A DNA stretch of 64,000 nucleotides from Aspergillus flavus (taxonomy: Eukaryota; Ascomycota; Eurotiomycetes; Eurotiales; Aspergillaceae), in contig NC_092403.1 of the NCBI RefSeq assembly GCF_009017415.1, forward strand, positions 868,001 to 932,000, read 5' to 3'. The number at the start of each line of letters is the position of its first letter. The first letter of the stretch is position 1. The position numbers and the translations under genes are program-made. Of this stretch, positions 35,320-45,369 are shown piece by piece. The notes below the pieces were generated by a model. It saw only the letters and a list, made by a program, of their open reading frames with translations. It made no database searches and was not told the origin of the DNA.

Positions 35320-36418
35320 TTATGCCTTAAATGCTTTTTCCAGAGCCAGCAAGCTATATGCAGTGTCCTTTACAGTCTCCTGTAGCGTGTGGACAGTAAT
35401 TCCCAGAAGGGTCTTGACCTTGTTATTAGAGACCTTTATGACCGCCGATTCGTATTTCCCGGGCTGACCAATAGGGACTTTATCCCTGACCTCGGGGACG
35501 ACTGACCGAAGGATATCGCAGACTTCTTGATAGGTGTAGCCTCCCGAACTAACAATAAAGCGCTCTCCTGCCCCTTTCTCCGATTCAAATGCAGAGAGGT
35601 GGGCTTGAGCAACGTCACGAACGTCCGCAAAGACCGGCAAAATTGCCGACGGTATCTCAATGCTACTACCATTGAACAACCTGTAGATATCACCCGCACT
35701 TGTATTCAAACTCTCCATGGTAGAAACGTGATGCTCCACGGGGCCATAGATCATGGGTGGGCAAATTGTGGTAAGACTAAAGTCAGGCGTATTCTTTTCC
35801 ATATATCGCCAAGCGGCTTTCTCCGCAAGTGCCTTGGAAGCAGCGTATGCGACTATGCCATGGGCGTTTTCAGCCTGTTCGAATGTCATAGGATTCCAAT
35901 CTTCCTCGGTATATGGATAGCCAGGTTGCGGGCCTTTTCCGACGTCTATCACGGCAGCCATTGAAGATGTTATCACGACACGGCTAACTCGCGGTGCATA
36001 CTCCTGGGCTGCCTGAAGAATAGATGTAGTGCCGTTAATAGCGGGCCACAGGAGGTCTCGTTTATTGTCCTGGACTGAAGTCTGGAATGGAGAAGCGGTA
36101 TGAATTATCTAAATAGGTAAGTGTTAGAGTCTCGGAATATTCGGACATCAATTAAACTGCGTGGATACAGAGTCTTACACCATCGACCCCTTCCACGGCT
36201 TCATTGAATGCCCCGGGTTGTGATATATCCTCAACAACAGCAAATGACAGCCGATCCCTGTACTGCGAAAAGCCCTTGCGTACGTTTGCTGCGGCCTTGT
36301 CGGATCGAACGGTCCCGCGGACATAGTAACCTTGTTGAAGAAAGGCCTTCACAATATGAGTTGCGAGGAAACCTGAAGCCCCGGTGACGAGGATAGTCTT
36401 GCTGTGTGTGATAGTCAT
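35320..36418 (-). CDS. NAD(P)-dependent epimerase/reductase (dihydroflavonol-4-reductase-like)
   Basis: Extended short-chain dehydrogenase, 342 aa, that reduces a ketone or aldehyde with NADPH. Two exons, 36418-36179 and 36108-35320, join in phase 0. The cofactor motif TGASGFLATHIVKAF is at residues 12-26. The active site has Ser128/129 (VVITSSMAAV) and Tyr168-x3-Lys172 (AYAASKALAEKAAW). The later motif TICPPMIYGP is also typical of the Gre2/DFR-like group of fungal carbonyl reductases. An upstream ATG at 36490 would add a non-homologous leader, so 36418 was preferred. The gene diverges from the NRPS-like gene, so it is well placed to reduce further the aldehyde that enzyme should release; this pairing is inferred. 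Confidence 0.93.
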
Positions 36419-36503
36419 GGTGGCAATTGTGTATGAATTTGAACGGTAAGTCTGTAGGTTGGGATTGAGTCCGACACTATGGCACTGCATATAGGCAAGT
36501 AAA

Positions 36504-36511
36504 TATATATA
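36504..36511 (-). promoter_or_regulatory. TATA box of the reductase gene
   Basis: TATATATA lies 86 bp upstream of the ATG at 36418, inside the shared divergent promoter. Confidence 0.5.
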
Positions 36512-36577
36512 CCCTCCTCTTCTTGTGAATACTCATATTGCTGTCTCTTCTGATGTAGTTGTTATCCCTGGATACCT

Positions 36578-36590
36578 CCGCATAAAACGG
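36578..36590. promoter_or_regulatory. CCG-N7-CGG palindrome 1 (putative Zn2Cys6 site)
   Basis: CCG CATAAAA CGG in the shared promoter of the reductase and NRPS-like genes, followed by two overlapping-register CGG triplets at 36596-36601. Everted CGG triplets with fixed spacing are the usual binding sites of Zn2Cys6 dimers. The assignment to the regulator at 34.7 kb is inferred. Confidence 0.45.
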
Positions 36591-36669
36591 TATGTCGGCG
36601 GATCAATCTTGCACAGGAAGTATCGGGATTCGGAACACATAACGCGTGCGGTAACGAAAGGCCCGTACT

Positions 36670-36682
36670 CCGTAAATCCCGG
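36670..36682. promoter_or_regulatory. CCG-N7-CGG palindrome 2 (putative Zn2Cys6 site)
   Basis: CCG TAAATCC CGG, with the same spacing as the site 92 bp to the left. A direct CGG-N4-CGG (CGGGATTCGG) lies between the two, near 36627. Confidence 0.45.
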
Positions 36683-37217
36683 CCGTCGATCTCCACTTAG
36701 TTTCAGGCTTACTCTTCCTTACACCTGCGCTACCTCTGAGGAAGGTAGATGATTAGCCACTAATTTGTTCATCAGTCTAATCGACCCATCCTCTACTGTC
36801 CTGGCCACCTTATCTGTTCCAAAAATGTTTTACGACTCCACCGGATATTACCTTGTGTAACGAACGCACTCCATACATTATGCCTGTATACGAATCTATG
36901 GCAGCTTTATGTTGTGGAAACATGACCAAGTGTTACCAGGTGCGGTGGGTCTCGTCCTGGTTGCAAGTGAGGACTGACGTGAGCAAGATTCACTATGTTG
37001 CATTATTCTAGGATAAAAAGTTGTACCATGTTGGATATGTTCCTCGACTACCATCCCGATACCCGTATCCTTCGATCTCCATCGCTTGAAACTTTGCAAA
37101 ATGGACCAAGAAACAAAGTGTATCATCCCAGGTACACAGAAAGCTTGTACGCAATCTTACCAACACAGGACCATTATGCCTCCACTATCAAATCGGAAGG
37201 GATCAACCGAGCGTTAG

Positions 37218-37226
37218 TATATATAT
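37218..37226 (+). promoter_or_regulatory. TATA box of the NRPS-like gene
   Basis: TATATATAT lies 133 bp upstream of the ATG at 37359. Confidence 0.45.
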
Positions 37227-37358
37227 TCCCAGATCAATGGCTGAACGAATACCGCTCGTACAATATCATCTCATCGAAAGTCTGACCGCTTGGACAATAT
37301 TCTGATTAACTTCACTTCATATCGTTTCCCATTTCAACGCTCTCCAAAGCAAGCAGTC

Positions 37359-40300
37359 ATGGGCTCCACAAACTTCGACCAGCGACTCATGTGCCGCGTT
37401 GTCGATGAGTTGGCTGAAAGTAAACCGGAACAACTCTTCTGCGTGCAACCCATTTCCTCCGATTTATCCCAAGGTTGGCGCAATGTATCCATGAGGGATC
37501 TCGCCGGCGCCGTGGATTACACCGCCCGATGGATTGAGATGGCGATGGGAAAGGGCTTTGACTTCCAGCCGCTAGCTTATATTGGAGCCAATGACATCCG
37601 CTATGTGGTTTTCTATTTGGCTTGCATGAAGACTGGCTATGCGGTAAATACCCATACTGGTATCTCAGCACCTATATGAAGCTCTAACTAACCAAAATAT
37701 AGGCGTTGTTGCCTTCTACAAGAAATTCAATCATAGCCACATCGCATGTTCTTAGCGCCACCGAATGTTCAAAGGTTGTTTACAGTGCGGAGAGACACAA
37801 AATTGCGGAAGAAATAGGGGATAGTGTACAAAACGTCCGATTGTACGAGATACCCAGCCTCTGGGAAGTATTCGGTGCCCCCGCTGAACCTTACGCTTTC
37901 AATGCAAATTTCTATGATTTGCAAAATAAACCATGCATTATCATCCATAGTTCGGGGACCACTGGTGAGCCTTGATAGTCGCGATCACCCTGCTTGCTAT
38001 AGACTAACCCTCCTTTTTCAGGTCTCCCTAAGCCGGTGTATCTGACAAACGGATTCTTCAGCGTCATTGACAATTTTCCCAGGACGCCAACTCCACCGGG
38101 CAGACTGAACAAATCAATCACCTCAGTAGCGCAAGGCAGACGTCTTTTCACCATGGCTCCGATGTTCCATTTAATGGGGCTTGTAATTCTCTCGGGAGCC
38201 ATCTTTCACAATACGCCCGTCGTTTTGAGCCCCGAAAGACCGATGACCCCGGGACTCCTTAGTCAAATTCTAGAGACTGCCCGTCCGGAAGTAGCTATGC
38301 TCACACCATCCGTCATACAAGAGTTGTCCGCTTTTCAAGAAGGCTTGGAGGGGCTACAAAAGTTCAAAGCAATAGTCTTCGGTGGAGCACCGCTTTCACC
38401 GGAGGTGGGCAGCAAGCTAAATGAAAAAGTGGCTCTCCACTCAATCATTGGGTCCAGTGAAGCTGGGTTCATGGGAGCATTGATTTGCACGCACAGTGAA
38501 GATTGGGAATACTTTGAGTGGAACCCATACAGTGGTATACACATGGAGTCGGTTGATGATGGAGTATTTGAGGCTGTCATACGGAAGGACGAACATCACG
38601 AGTTCCTCTGTATATTCCATACCTATCCTGATATTACTGAATATCGAACAAAGGATTTGTTCACGCCACATCCAACCAGGCCAGGACTGTGGAAATATCA
38701 CGGTCGGCTTGACGACGTTATTGTGCTCAGCAATGGTGAGAAATTTAACCCTACCGACATGGAGAATATCGTGGAGAGTCATCCCTTGGTTTCAAAAGCC
38801 ATTATTATTGGTCAAGGGCGATTCCAGGCTTCATTGCTCATACAGCCAAACTGGGGCCAGTGGAGTGAGGATCAAGACAAGGCGGACTTTATCGACAGAA
38901 TATGGCCTACAGTTGAGAGAGCAAATGGCATTGCTCCTGGTCATGCCCGTGTCTTGCGTACAAAAGTTGCCCTCGCTAAGCAGGATACACCATTCGCGCT
39001 AACTCCCAAGGGTTCAGTCCAGAGAAGACAGATATATGAAGACTACGAGACTGAAATTAACGCTTTATACGCCGGTGAAGATGAGGAGTGCACTGATGAT
39101 TTACCACAGAGCACAGATCTTGAGGATATCAAGCAATACATCCACACAGTAGTGTCGCAGCTACTTTCTGTCGAGCGAATCAGTGATACTAGCGACATAT
39201 TTTCACTGGGCATGGATTCACTCCAAACCTTGCAATTTAGCAAAATCCTGCAAACCGCTGTCCGGCACCTTTCTGCTGATAAGAACTCTGAGCCGATCAC
39301 AAGCCAGAAGCTTTACGCTTATCCGACTCTTGATCAACTGTCACAGTATGTTTATCGGCTGTTAAAGGGCGAGACTATGGAAGAAAAAGCGGAGGATGAG
39401 GAAGCTACCAGACCCGGGAGAATTGAAGGGTTAATCAATAAGTACACCAATGACTTATCGCAGAGAGCAATCACGAGCTTCAACAGGTCAACCAAAAACG
39501 CAGTTATTCTGACCGGCTCTACTGGATCATTGGGCAACTATATCCTGAATGAGTTACTCAGTGATCGCGAGATCCCTATGATCTACTGTCTCAATCGGGC
39601 GGAAGATGCAAGACAAAAGCAGATTGCCAGCTTCAAGGAAAAAGGGTTTACAATTCCGCACGACTTCGATGAACGGGTCGAGTTCATCCATGCCCAGTTT
39701 GGAGCTCTAAACCTTGGCTTGTCCATTGACAAATACAACGAACTCACAAAGTCCGTGGATCTAATCATCCACAATGCATGGAAAGTCAATTTCAACCACA
39801 AGGTTGAGGCATTCGAGGATCCTCATATCCGAGGTATACGTAGCCTGGTGGACTTCAGTCTACGCAGTGCCCATTCGGCACATATCCACTTCATCTCCTC
39901 GATTTCTACCGTGAGTGCATGGGGTCCTCAGGACGGTCCATCCGTTCCTGAAATCCCTCTGGATGATCCTGATGTCGCCTTGCGCCAAGGGTATGGAGAA
40001 TCTAAGTTTGTCGGCGAGCGTATCTGTGCTATCGCGTCGTCTATTGCAGGGGTACCGAGCAGTATCCATCGAGTGGGACAAATCGCTGGTCCAACGACGG
40101 AAAAGGGGCTGTGGAATCGACAGGAATGGCTACCTTCTCTGGTTGCGACATCCAAGACGCTCGGAAAACTTCCGAATACCCTTGGTACCATGCCGGTTGA
40201 TTGGATTCCTATAGTACGTTTCCATCCCATCCTATTCAATTTGAGGCCCCTTGGGCCTGCGTGTTAACAATATTCGTAGGATATTATGGCCAAAATCGTG

Positions 40301-40672
40301 GTCGATATCACCAATTCCCGACGCGCCACCGAGGATCTCACCAGAACGGCCGCTTTCCACCTCGTCAACCCTCGATCGTCAAGCTGGGAATCACTTATCC
40401 CGGCCATCAAAAAGCATTATAAAGCAGAGGTTGTCGATATGCATGATTGGATGGCCACCTTGGAGGCTTTCAGGAATCCAACGGATGGCGATTTGCAAGA
40501 CAAACCGGCACTCAAGATCATAGATTTCTATAAGGGACTGGCCAGCAACCATGGTACCTTTACCAGTGTGATGGAGACCGTGAAGACTCAAGCAGCTAGC
40601 CAGGCAATGTGTGATCTCGGGCCGATCGACGGGGCTATCATGGAGAATTGGATTAAGCAATGGCAATTTTAA
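37359..40672 (+). CDS. NRPS-like carboxylate reductase (adenylation-thiolation-reductase)
   Basis: Backbone enzyme, 1043 aa. Four exons: 37359-37643, 37703-37964, 38022-40213, 40280-40672. The adenylation domain (about residues 10-540) has core A3 IIIHSSGTTGLPKPV, MAPMFHLMGL, FGGAPLSPEVG, IGSSEAG, EYRTKDLF, and A8 YHGRLDDVIVLSNGEKFNPTD, with the Lys-bearing TPKGSVQR near its end. The carrier domain has DIFSLGMDSLQTLQ with the phosphopantetheine Ser582. The reductase domain starts with VILTGSTGSLGNYIL (about 677) and has Tyr840-x3-Lys844 (YGESKFVGER). There is no condensation domain. The A4 region reads MFHLMGL and lacks the Asp that binds an amino group, so an aryl, keto or fatty acid is more likely than an amino acid. 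The expected product is an aldehyde or alcohol released by NADPH. Confidence 0.95.
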
Positions 40673-40844
40673 AGCAGGGATTTCGCTGCCGATCTCATCT
40701 TGGCTCTGCAGGACACGGAATTTTATGCATATTTAGAAGGGCTTGGTTGAGCAGAAAGCAGACTTACTTAGATACGATACAATTGAAGGTGTCGTAGCTT
40801 TACTTTCAATGAATGAATAAACAAATAAACACACACAGAGAAAG

Positions 40845-40871
40845 AAAAAAAAAAAAAAAAAAAAAAAAAAA
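40845..40871 (+). repeat. A27 homopolymer
   Basis: Twenty-seven consecutive A residues preceded by ACACACAGAGAAAG; intergenic. Confidence 0.9.
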
Positions 40872-41180
40872 CTCCACGAGTAGCTTATGAGGTTTAAAAG
40901 CATAAAGCTTTTTAGTGAGTTCTGTAATTTAAACTCTTTGGACTTTAAAGTATTCAACTACTGGTAGAAATAGCAATTCTTACTTAAACATGAAAATCAA
41001 AGCCACTCGAGTTTTAGCTGAGTATCTCACTTCCCCCAAAAGTCAGAAGAATTTAGTGTGTCCAGTATACCTCAATGCCTAAGGCTCCCAGCTACGAGGG
41101 ACCTGCTTCAATTCCGAACGATTTTCGACGGGCCCGAGAGGAGAGAAACAAAGCCCCACGACCCCCACCGAACCCCTCAT

Positions 41181-41188
41181 TATAAATA
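41181..41188 (+). promoter_or_regulatory. TATA box of the serine hydrolase gene
   Basis: TATAAATA lies 70 bp upstream of the start codon at 41251. Confidence 0.55.
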
Positions 41189-41250
41189 ATTGATATTGAA
41201 GACCAACCCCTCCTCATACCTCCACGACACAGTCCCTACCATTCCAGACA

Positions 41251-42655
41251 ATGAGCGAGCTTAATCCAACAAATATCGAGGCGCTCAAGCGCCGGATGCA
41301 ATCCGTGTGCAGCGATCCCGACAAGGGCCTTCCCGGGGTTTCCGTCGCTGTAGTTGGACGGGACGGCAAGCAACTGTTCAGCCATGCTGCGGGGAAACGG
41401 GGCCATGGAAGCTCTGAGCTCATGTCTGTGGACTCGGTATTTTGGATTGCGTCGTGCACAAAGATGATTACTGGTATTGCGTGCATGCAGTTGGTTGAGC
41501 AGGGAAGGCTTTCTTTGGATGATGCTGGTCAAATTCATCGAATTTGCCCTGAGTTTGATGATCTTCGAGTGCTCCAGGAAGATGGCACCTTGGTGGAGAA
41601 GAATAAGGGGATTACTTTGAGGATGCTCTTGACTCATACTTGTCAGTGTCCCTGAAACTACACAGTTAAATTGGGCGCTGATGTTGAAATTATAGCTGGA
41701 TTCGGTTATACGTTTTATAATGAGAAACTGCGTGATTACGCCCGACCCGCTGGTCTCGATGAATTCTCGGGATATGCTGAGGAATTCAACCAGCCGCTGG
41801 TTCATCAGCCAGGGGAAACTTGGGAGTATGGCGTAAGTGATCACCGATTCGCCGGAGGCAACGATGGCTGTTAACATGCAGGGAACCGCGATAGATTGGC
41901 ATTGACTGGGCAGGTGTTGTGCTTGAGCGTGTCACAGGACAATCGTTAAATGACTATTTCCATCAACACATCTTCGAGCCCATCGGTCTCAAGCATATTT
42001 CAATGCTCCCCACTGAAGAAATGAAGGCGAACCTCGCGTACATGCACCAGCGAGCGGCTGATGGCCAGATCTCTGTCCGCGATCACCTGCTGCGGCGTGC
42101 ATTGACCGTGAAGAGTGAGAGTGACATCAAGTCCTACTTTAACAGTGGCGGAGCCGGATGTTTCTCTACTGCACAGGACTACTCCCGTAGGACTCCCCAT
42201 CGAACCAACACTACCGGCAACGTACTGACACGTATCCAGAAATCCTCGCCGTCCTATTAAACAACGGAACCTCGCCGACAACCGGCAAACAGCTGCTTAA
42301 GAAGGAGACCGTAGACGAGATGTTCCGGAACCAAATCGAGAACCTGCCTCCTCTCGCTGAAAAGTATTTCCCCGACGCGAAAGCAGAATTCGTACAGTCT
42401 GGTCTCGGCCTTCACCCAACTGTGGAGGGAGATCGACAAGGCTGGGGACTTACCTTCCTACTTAGTGGAGGTTCCACAGGGCGATCCATTGGGACTGCAC
42501 AGTGGTCAGGCGTAGCGAATCTTCGGTGGTGGTGCGACCGCGAAAAAGGTGTTGCAGGCTTTATTTGCTCGCAGGTATTGCCGTACGGCGATGAACAGTT
42601 GTTCCAATTGTCGCAAGATGTCGAGACGGAGGTTTATAAGGGTCTTGCTTTGTAG
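41251..42655 (+). CDS. Beta-lactamase-fold serine hydrolase/acyltransferase (LovD/EstB-like)
   Basis: 411 aa from four exons: 41251-41641, 41696-41832, 41895-42186, 42240-42655. The nucleophile motif is Ser68-Cys-Thr-Lys71 in FWIASCTKMITGIACMQL. ITLRMLLTHTSGFGYTFYN (across intron 1) and PGETWEYGIGIDWAGVVLER (across intron 2) are the family's conserved blocks. The C-terminal WSGVANLRWWCDRE replaces the KTG/HxG box of true beta-lactamases, as in EstB esterases and the LovD acyltransferase. It should therefore act as an esterase or transfer an acyl group from a carrier, not open antibiotics. Intron 2 ends at CGATAG, since the earlier CAG acceptor breaks the frame. It follows the NRPS-like gene on the same strand, which suggests a step on the pathway. 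Confidence 0.92.
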
Positions 42656-43123
42656 TATATAATGGGCATTTGTTGCTGCTTCAGAGCTGAAACCCCCTCC
42701 TATTGCAGGCCACCTGCTTGTCTGGGTAATAAAAGCTTAGTTTGTTACCTGTATCATGGCAATTCCAGTGCCAGGATATCCTACAGACACTCTCCGAAGT
42801 TTTATCCGCTTGAAATACCTATGTTCGACTCAATGAGCGAGTAGTCTATCACTGAGCAATATCCCTAAGAGGCCGACTGCCAAAGTAAACTATATCATTG
42901 ATGTGTGAGACGTTATGGCTCACCCAATAGACCGGCACTTCTACAAAATTCCCCCACAAAAGAAATAAGTCATTCAGAATGATCAATTCTTTACTTGCTA
43001 TCGAGAAATGCAAGGGGACTCACGGTCACGTGTGAATCGGCGCATTAGCCAAGATCTGTTTATGTATATTAACAGACCTGCTCCATCCGCCTCGACCGAG
43101 ATATAACTCACACCAGGACAACA
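42656..43123. other. Intergenic region
   Basis: This is the 3' flank of the serine hydrolase and the promoter of the kinase-like gene. No gene was seen. Confidence 0.5.
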
Positions 43124-43851
43124 ATGAATCCAAGCGCTGCCTTAGCGGAGATTGATCCCTCCAAAATCAACATTATTAGTGAGATTGCACGCTCTGATGC
43201 ATCGTCCATATTTAAGGTAGATCTAGATGGCCAAAAATACGCATTAAAGATTTTCCACGACAACGGCGACCCGGGATATACCGAGAAAGGTCGTGATCTG
43301 AACCGATTCCGCTGCGAAACCAATGCATATGAGAAACTCCTGGCCTCTGGTGTCTGTGAGCGCAGCATCGTTCCAAAATTCCACGGCTGTATCAATGAAG
43401 TAGATCCGGCTGCATTCCATCCTGCTCTCCGACATTTCGCCCAAGACACGTTCAAGCCAAGAGGGATATTACTGGAATACCTCCCAAACGCAGAGAGTTT
43501 GAACTGCGTGAACTACTCGGATACGCTCTATCCCCAGGCTATTGAGGGCATGAAGGAGATACACAAAGCGGGCGTTCACCACCAAGATATCTACCCTAGA
43601 AACATTCTCCTTGTTCGTGGGAATCCTGATAGGCTGGTCTGGAGTGACTTTGATGTTGCAACAACGTTCACCGACCTTGGACCTGAAGAGCAGGCCCTCT
43701 GTGACCACGAGATTGCGCTTGTGAAGGGACTTGGGGATCTACTGGTAAGGACTCCGCTGCTGCTTATCTTGGAAGTGGTTAGCGTACTGACTGAAGAATA
43801 TAGAGAGAGGACCAGGCTGAGGGGTTGCCCCCGAATACAAAGTTTTATTGA
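43124..43851 (+). CDS. Small kinase-like protein (PKL/APH-type catalytic core)
   Basis: 222 aa from two exons, 43124-43744 and 43804-43851; the second encodes only REDQAEGLPPNTKFY. The fold elements are a beta-hairpin SSIFKVDLDGQKYALKIF with the ATP-site Lys, an E-containing helix RFRCETNAYEKLL, the hinge GILLEYLPNAES, the catalytic loop VHHQDIYPRNILL (H-x-D-x4-N) and the metal-binding SDFDVAT. The C-lobe is almost absent, so it is nearer to the compact RIO/APH-type kinases found in fungi than to full protein kinases. Without splicing the frame would run to 43912 with an unrelated tail; the GTAAGG/TATAG intron is preferred. It could phosphorylate a small molecule or protein. It lies at the right end of the NRPS-like group. 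Confidence 0.8.
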
Positions 43852-45088
43852 GTGTTCTCATAGTTTTCTGGTATTTCTGTCAATATCCGATGGTGTTAAT
43901 CCGGTCTTGTAACAGAGATAGATTCGGCGGAGTCTGGAGCAAGGGATGTTTCACTTCAATTTAAATACAATGGAGTCCACAGGTGTATCCTCAAGGGTCG
44001 CTCTCACCCCGACTCCGTACAATCTTATGTAAAAGGCATTAGTGATTTTACGCCGAGCTGAATCATACCGTGTATGTCTCTGTCAAATGAATTCGGCCCC
44101 TACCAGGCCATCTAAGCCCAGCTGCTTAGGAGGTAATAGTAGAATGGTTCACTTCTTAAACGACGTGGCCTCAGCGTGAATATATGCTAGAGACGTAACC
44201 AGCGTCACCTTACGCTCCTGTCATAGTTTGTTCCAGGTCCTAAGTCAGCTCCGCTTCACCGAATTGGCCCAGCAGACCCATTTCCTACATAAACTAGGCC
44301 ACGTAGTGGATTACCTGCGGGTATGACATGATAACATCGTAGTCTGCGGTTTTCACCGTTGTGTTGAATAACCATGATACAATTGCTCCGTTGAAAGTTT
44401 CATTACACCAACTGTAGCTGCTGACTTCACCGGCTTGTTATTGAACTACCTCCAAGAACAATGTGAGTCTGAGATTGCATATTCTGTTTCTACTCAGCGA
44501 GTTTATTGACTTCATAGGTTCTATTCACCCACCAATCTGCCAGATTAGAGATATTTAAGCTGCCGAATTTATTCTGAGAACCAACTCAGTTCTCCCCATC
44601 TCTTGTTTCTGTCTTCGTGGGTCAAGTACCTAGGCATATCAATTACTGCTCGTATCTCAGTAAACTTCACAGCAGGCTGGTGAAGTGCCTCATGATGTCT
44701 CAAAGCAATCACAACAAATCGATCCTACCTGGAGAGATTGGCTCACGGCTGGGATAGAGACTATGCATAACCCGAAAGTTCACTCGTACATCCTATGTGG
44801 CACGGGACGCCATGGAATCTTCGACGCGCTCCACGCAAACGACTCCAGCGACATCAGTGAGTCTTGGTGCTGGGACGCACAATAAGGCTATAGACGCGCT
44901 GGATAATGATACGAATGGTCTGGGTGGTGTTAACCTTCCGTGGATCAGTCGTCGGTGATGGGAACTTCAATTGCGAAAGGGACTCTATGAAAGACATTAA
45001 GTACGAATGGAATGGTGTCAGACGCTGGGAGTTGGATGTGTACAATTGTTTTTGTGATGGTGGGGCACGACATCTGCTCTATAACTAC
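43852..45088. other. 1.2-kb gene-poor stretch
   Basis: It starts right after the kinase-like gene. A 66-codon frame at 44685-44885 and one at 44906-45133 show no motif. It may include unrecognised decayed upstream parts of the helicase. Confidence 0.45.
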
Positions 45089-45369
45089 AGGTTACTACGA
45101 GCAGGAAGAAATGCTATATCACCGAGATGCTGAAGCTTTCTGAGAAGCTGAACATCGCTTGGGAAGACACGGTCGACGTTAACGCTATCACCGTGGATAG
45201 GATGCAGGGTCACGAGTCAGACATGATCATCCTAGATTGGGTTGTCGATCCAGAAACGAAGTCTGACCTGGTATTTGCCTCTGACAATCATCGGGCAAAT
45301 ATCGCTATAACCAGAGCCAACACTTGTTTGATCATTGTCACGAATGGCTGTATTTGTGACAACGACTGA
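45089..45369 (+). pseudogene. C-terminal relic of a superfamily 1 (AAA_12/UPF1-like) helicase
   Basis: The frame from 45127 reads KLNIAWEDTVDVNAITVDRM, then QGHESDMIILDWVVDPE and NHRANIAITRANTCLIIVTN. This is motif V/VI of UPF1-like helicases (T-V-D-x-MQG-x-E-x-D-x-[IV]-I-L and N-x-R-x-N-[VI]-A-[IL]-TRA). A preceding piece, GYYEQEEMLYHRD, is in another frame. Walker A and B motifs are not found upstream, so only a broken tail remains. Related long helicase genes are common near chromosome ends and in mobile DNA of Aspergillus. Confidence 0.75.

Larger units (their letters stand above)
40673..41250. other. Promoter region of the serine hydrolase gene, with poly-A tract
   Basis: This is the NRPS-like 3' flank followed by an A27 run (40845-40871) and an AT-rich segment, then a C-rich stretch just before the TATA box. 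No gene was seen. Confidence 0.55.

Noticed and set aside
43745..43912. Unspliced extension of the kinase-like frame to 43912
   Set aside because: The reading past the GTAAGG donor is not protein-like, and the TATAG acceptor restores a clean short C-terminus.
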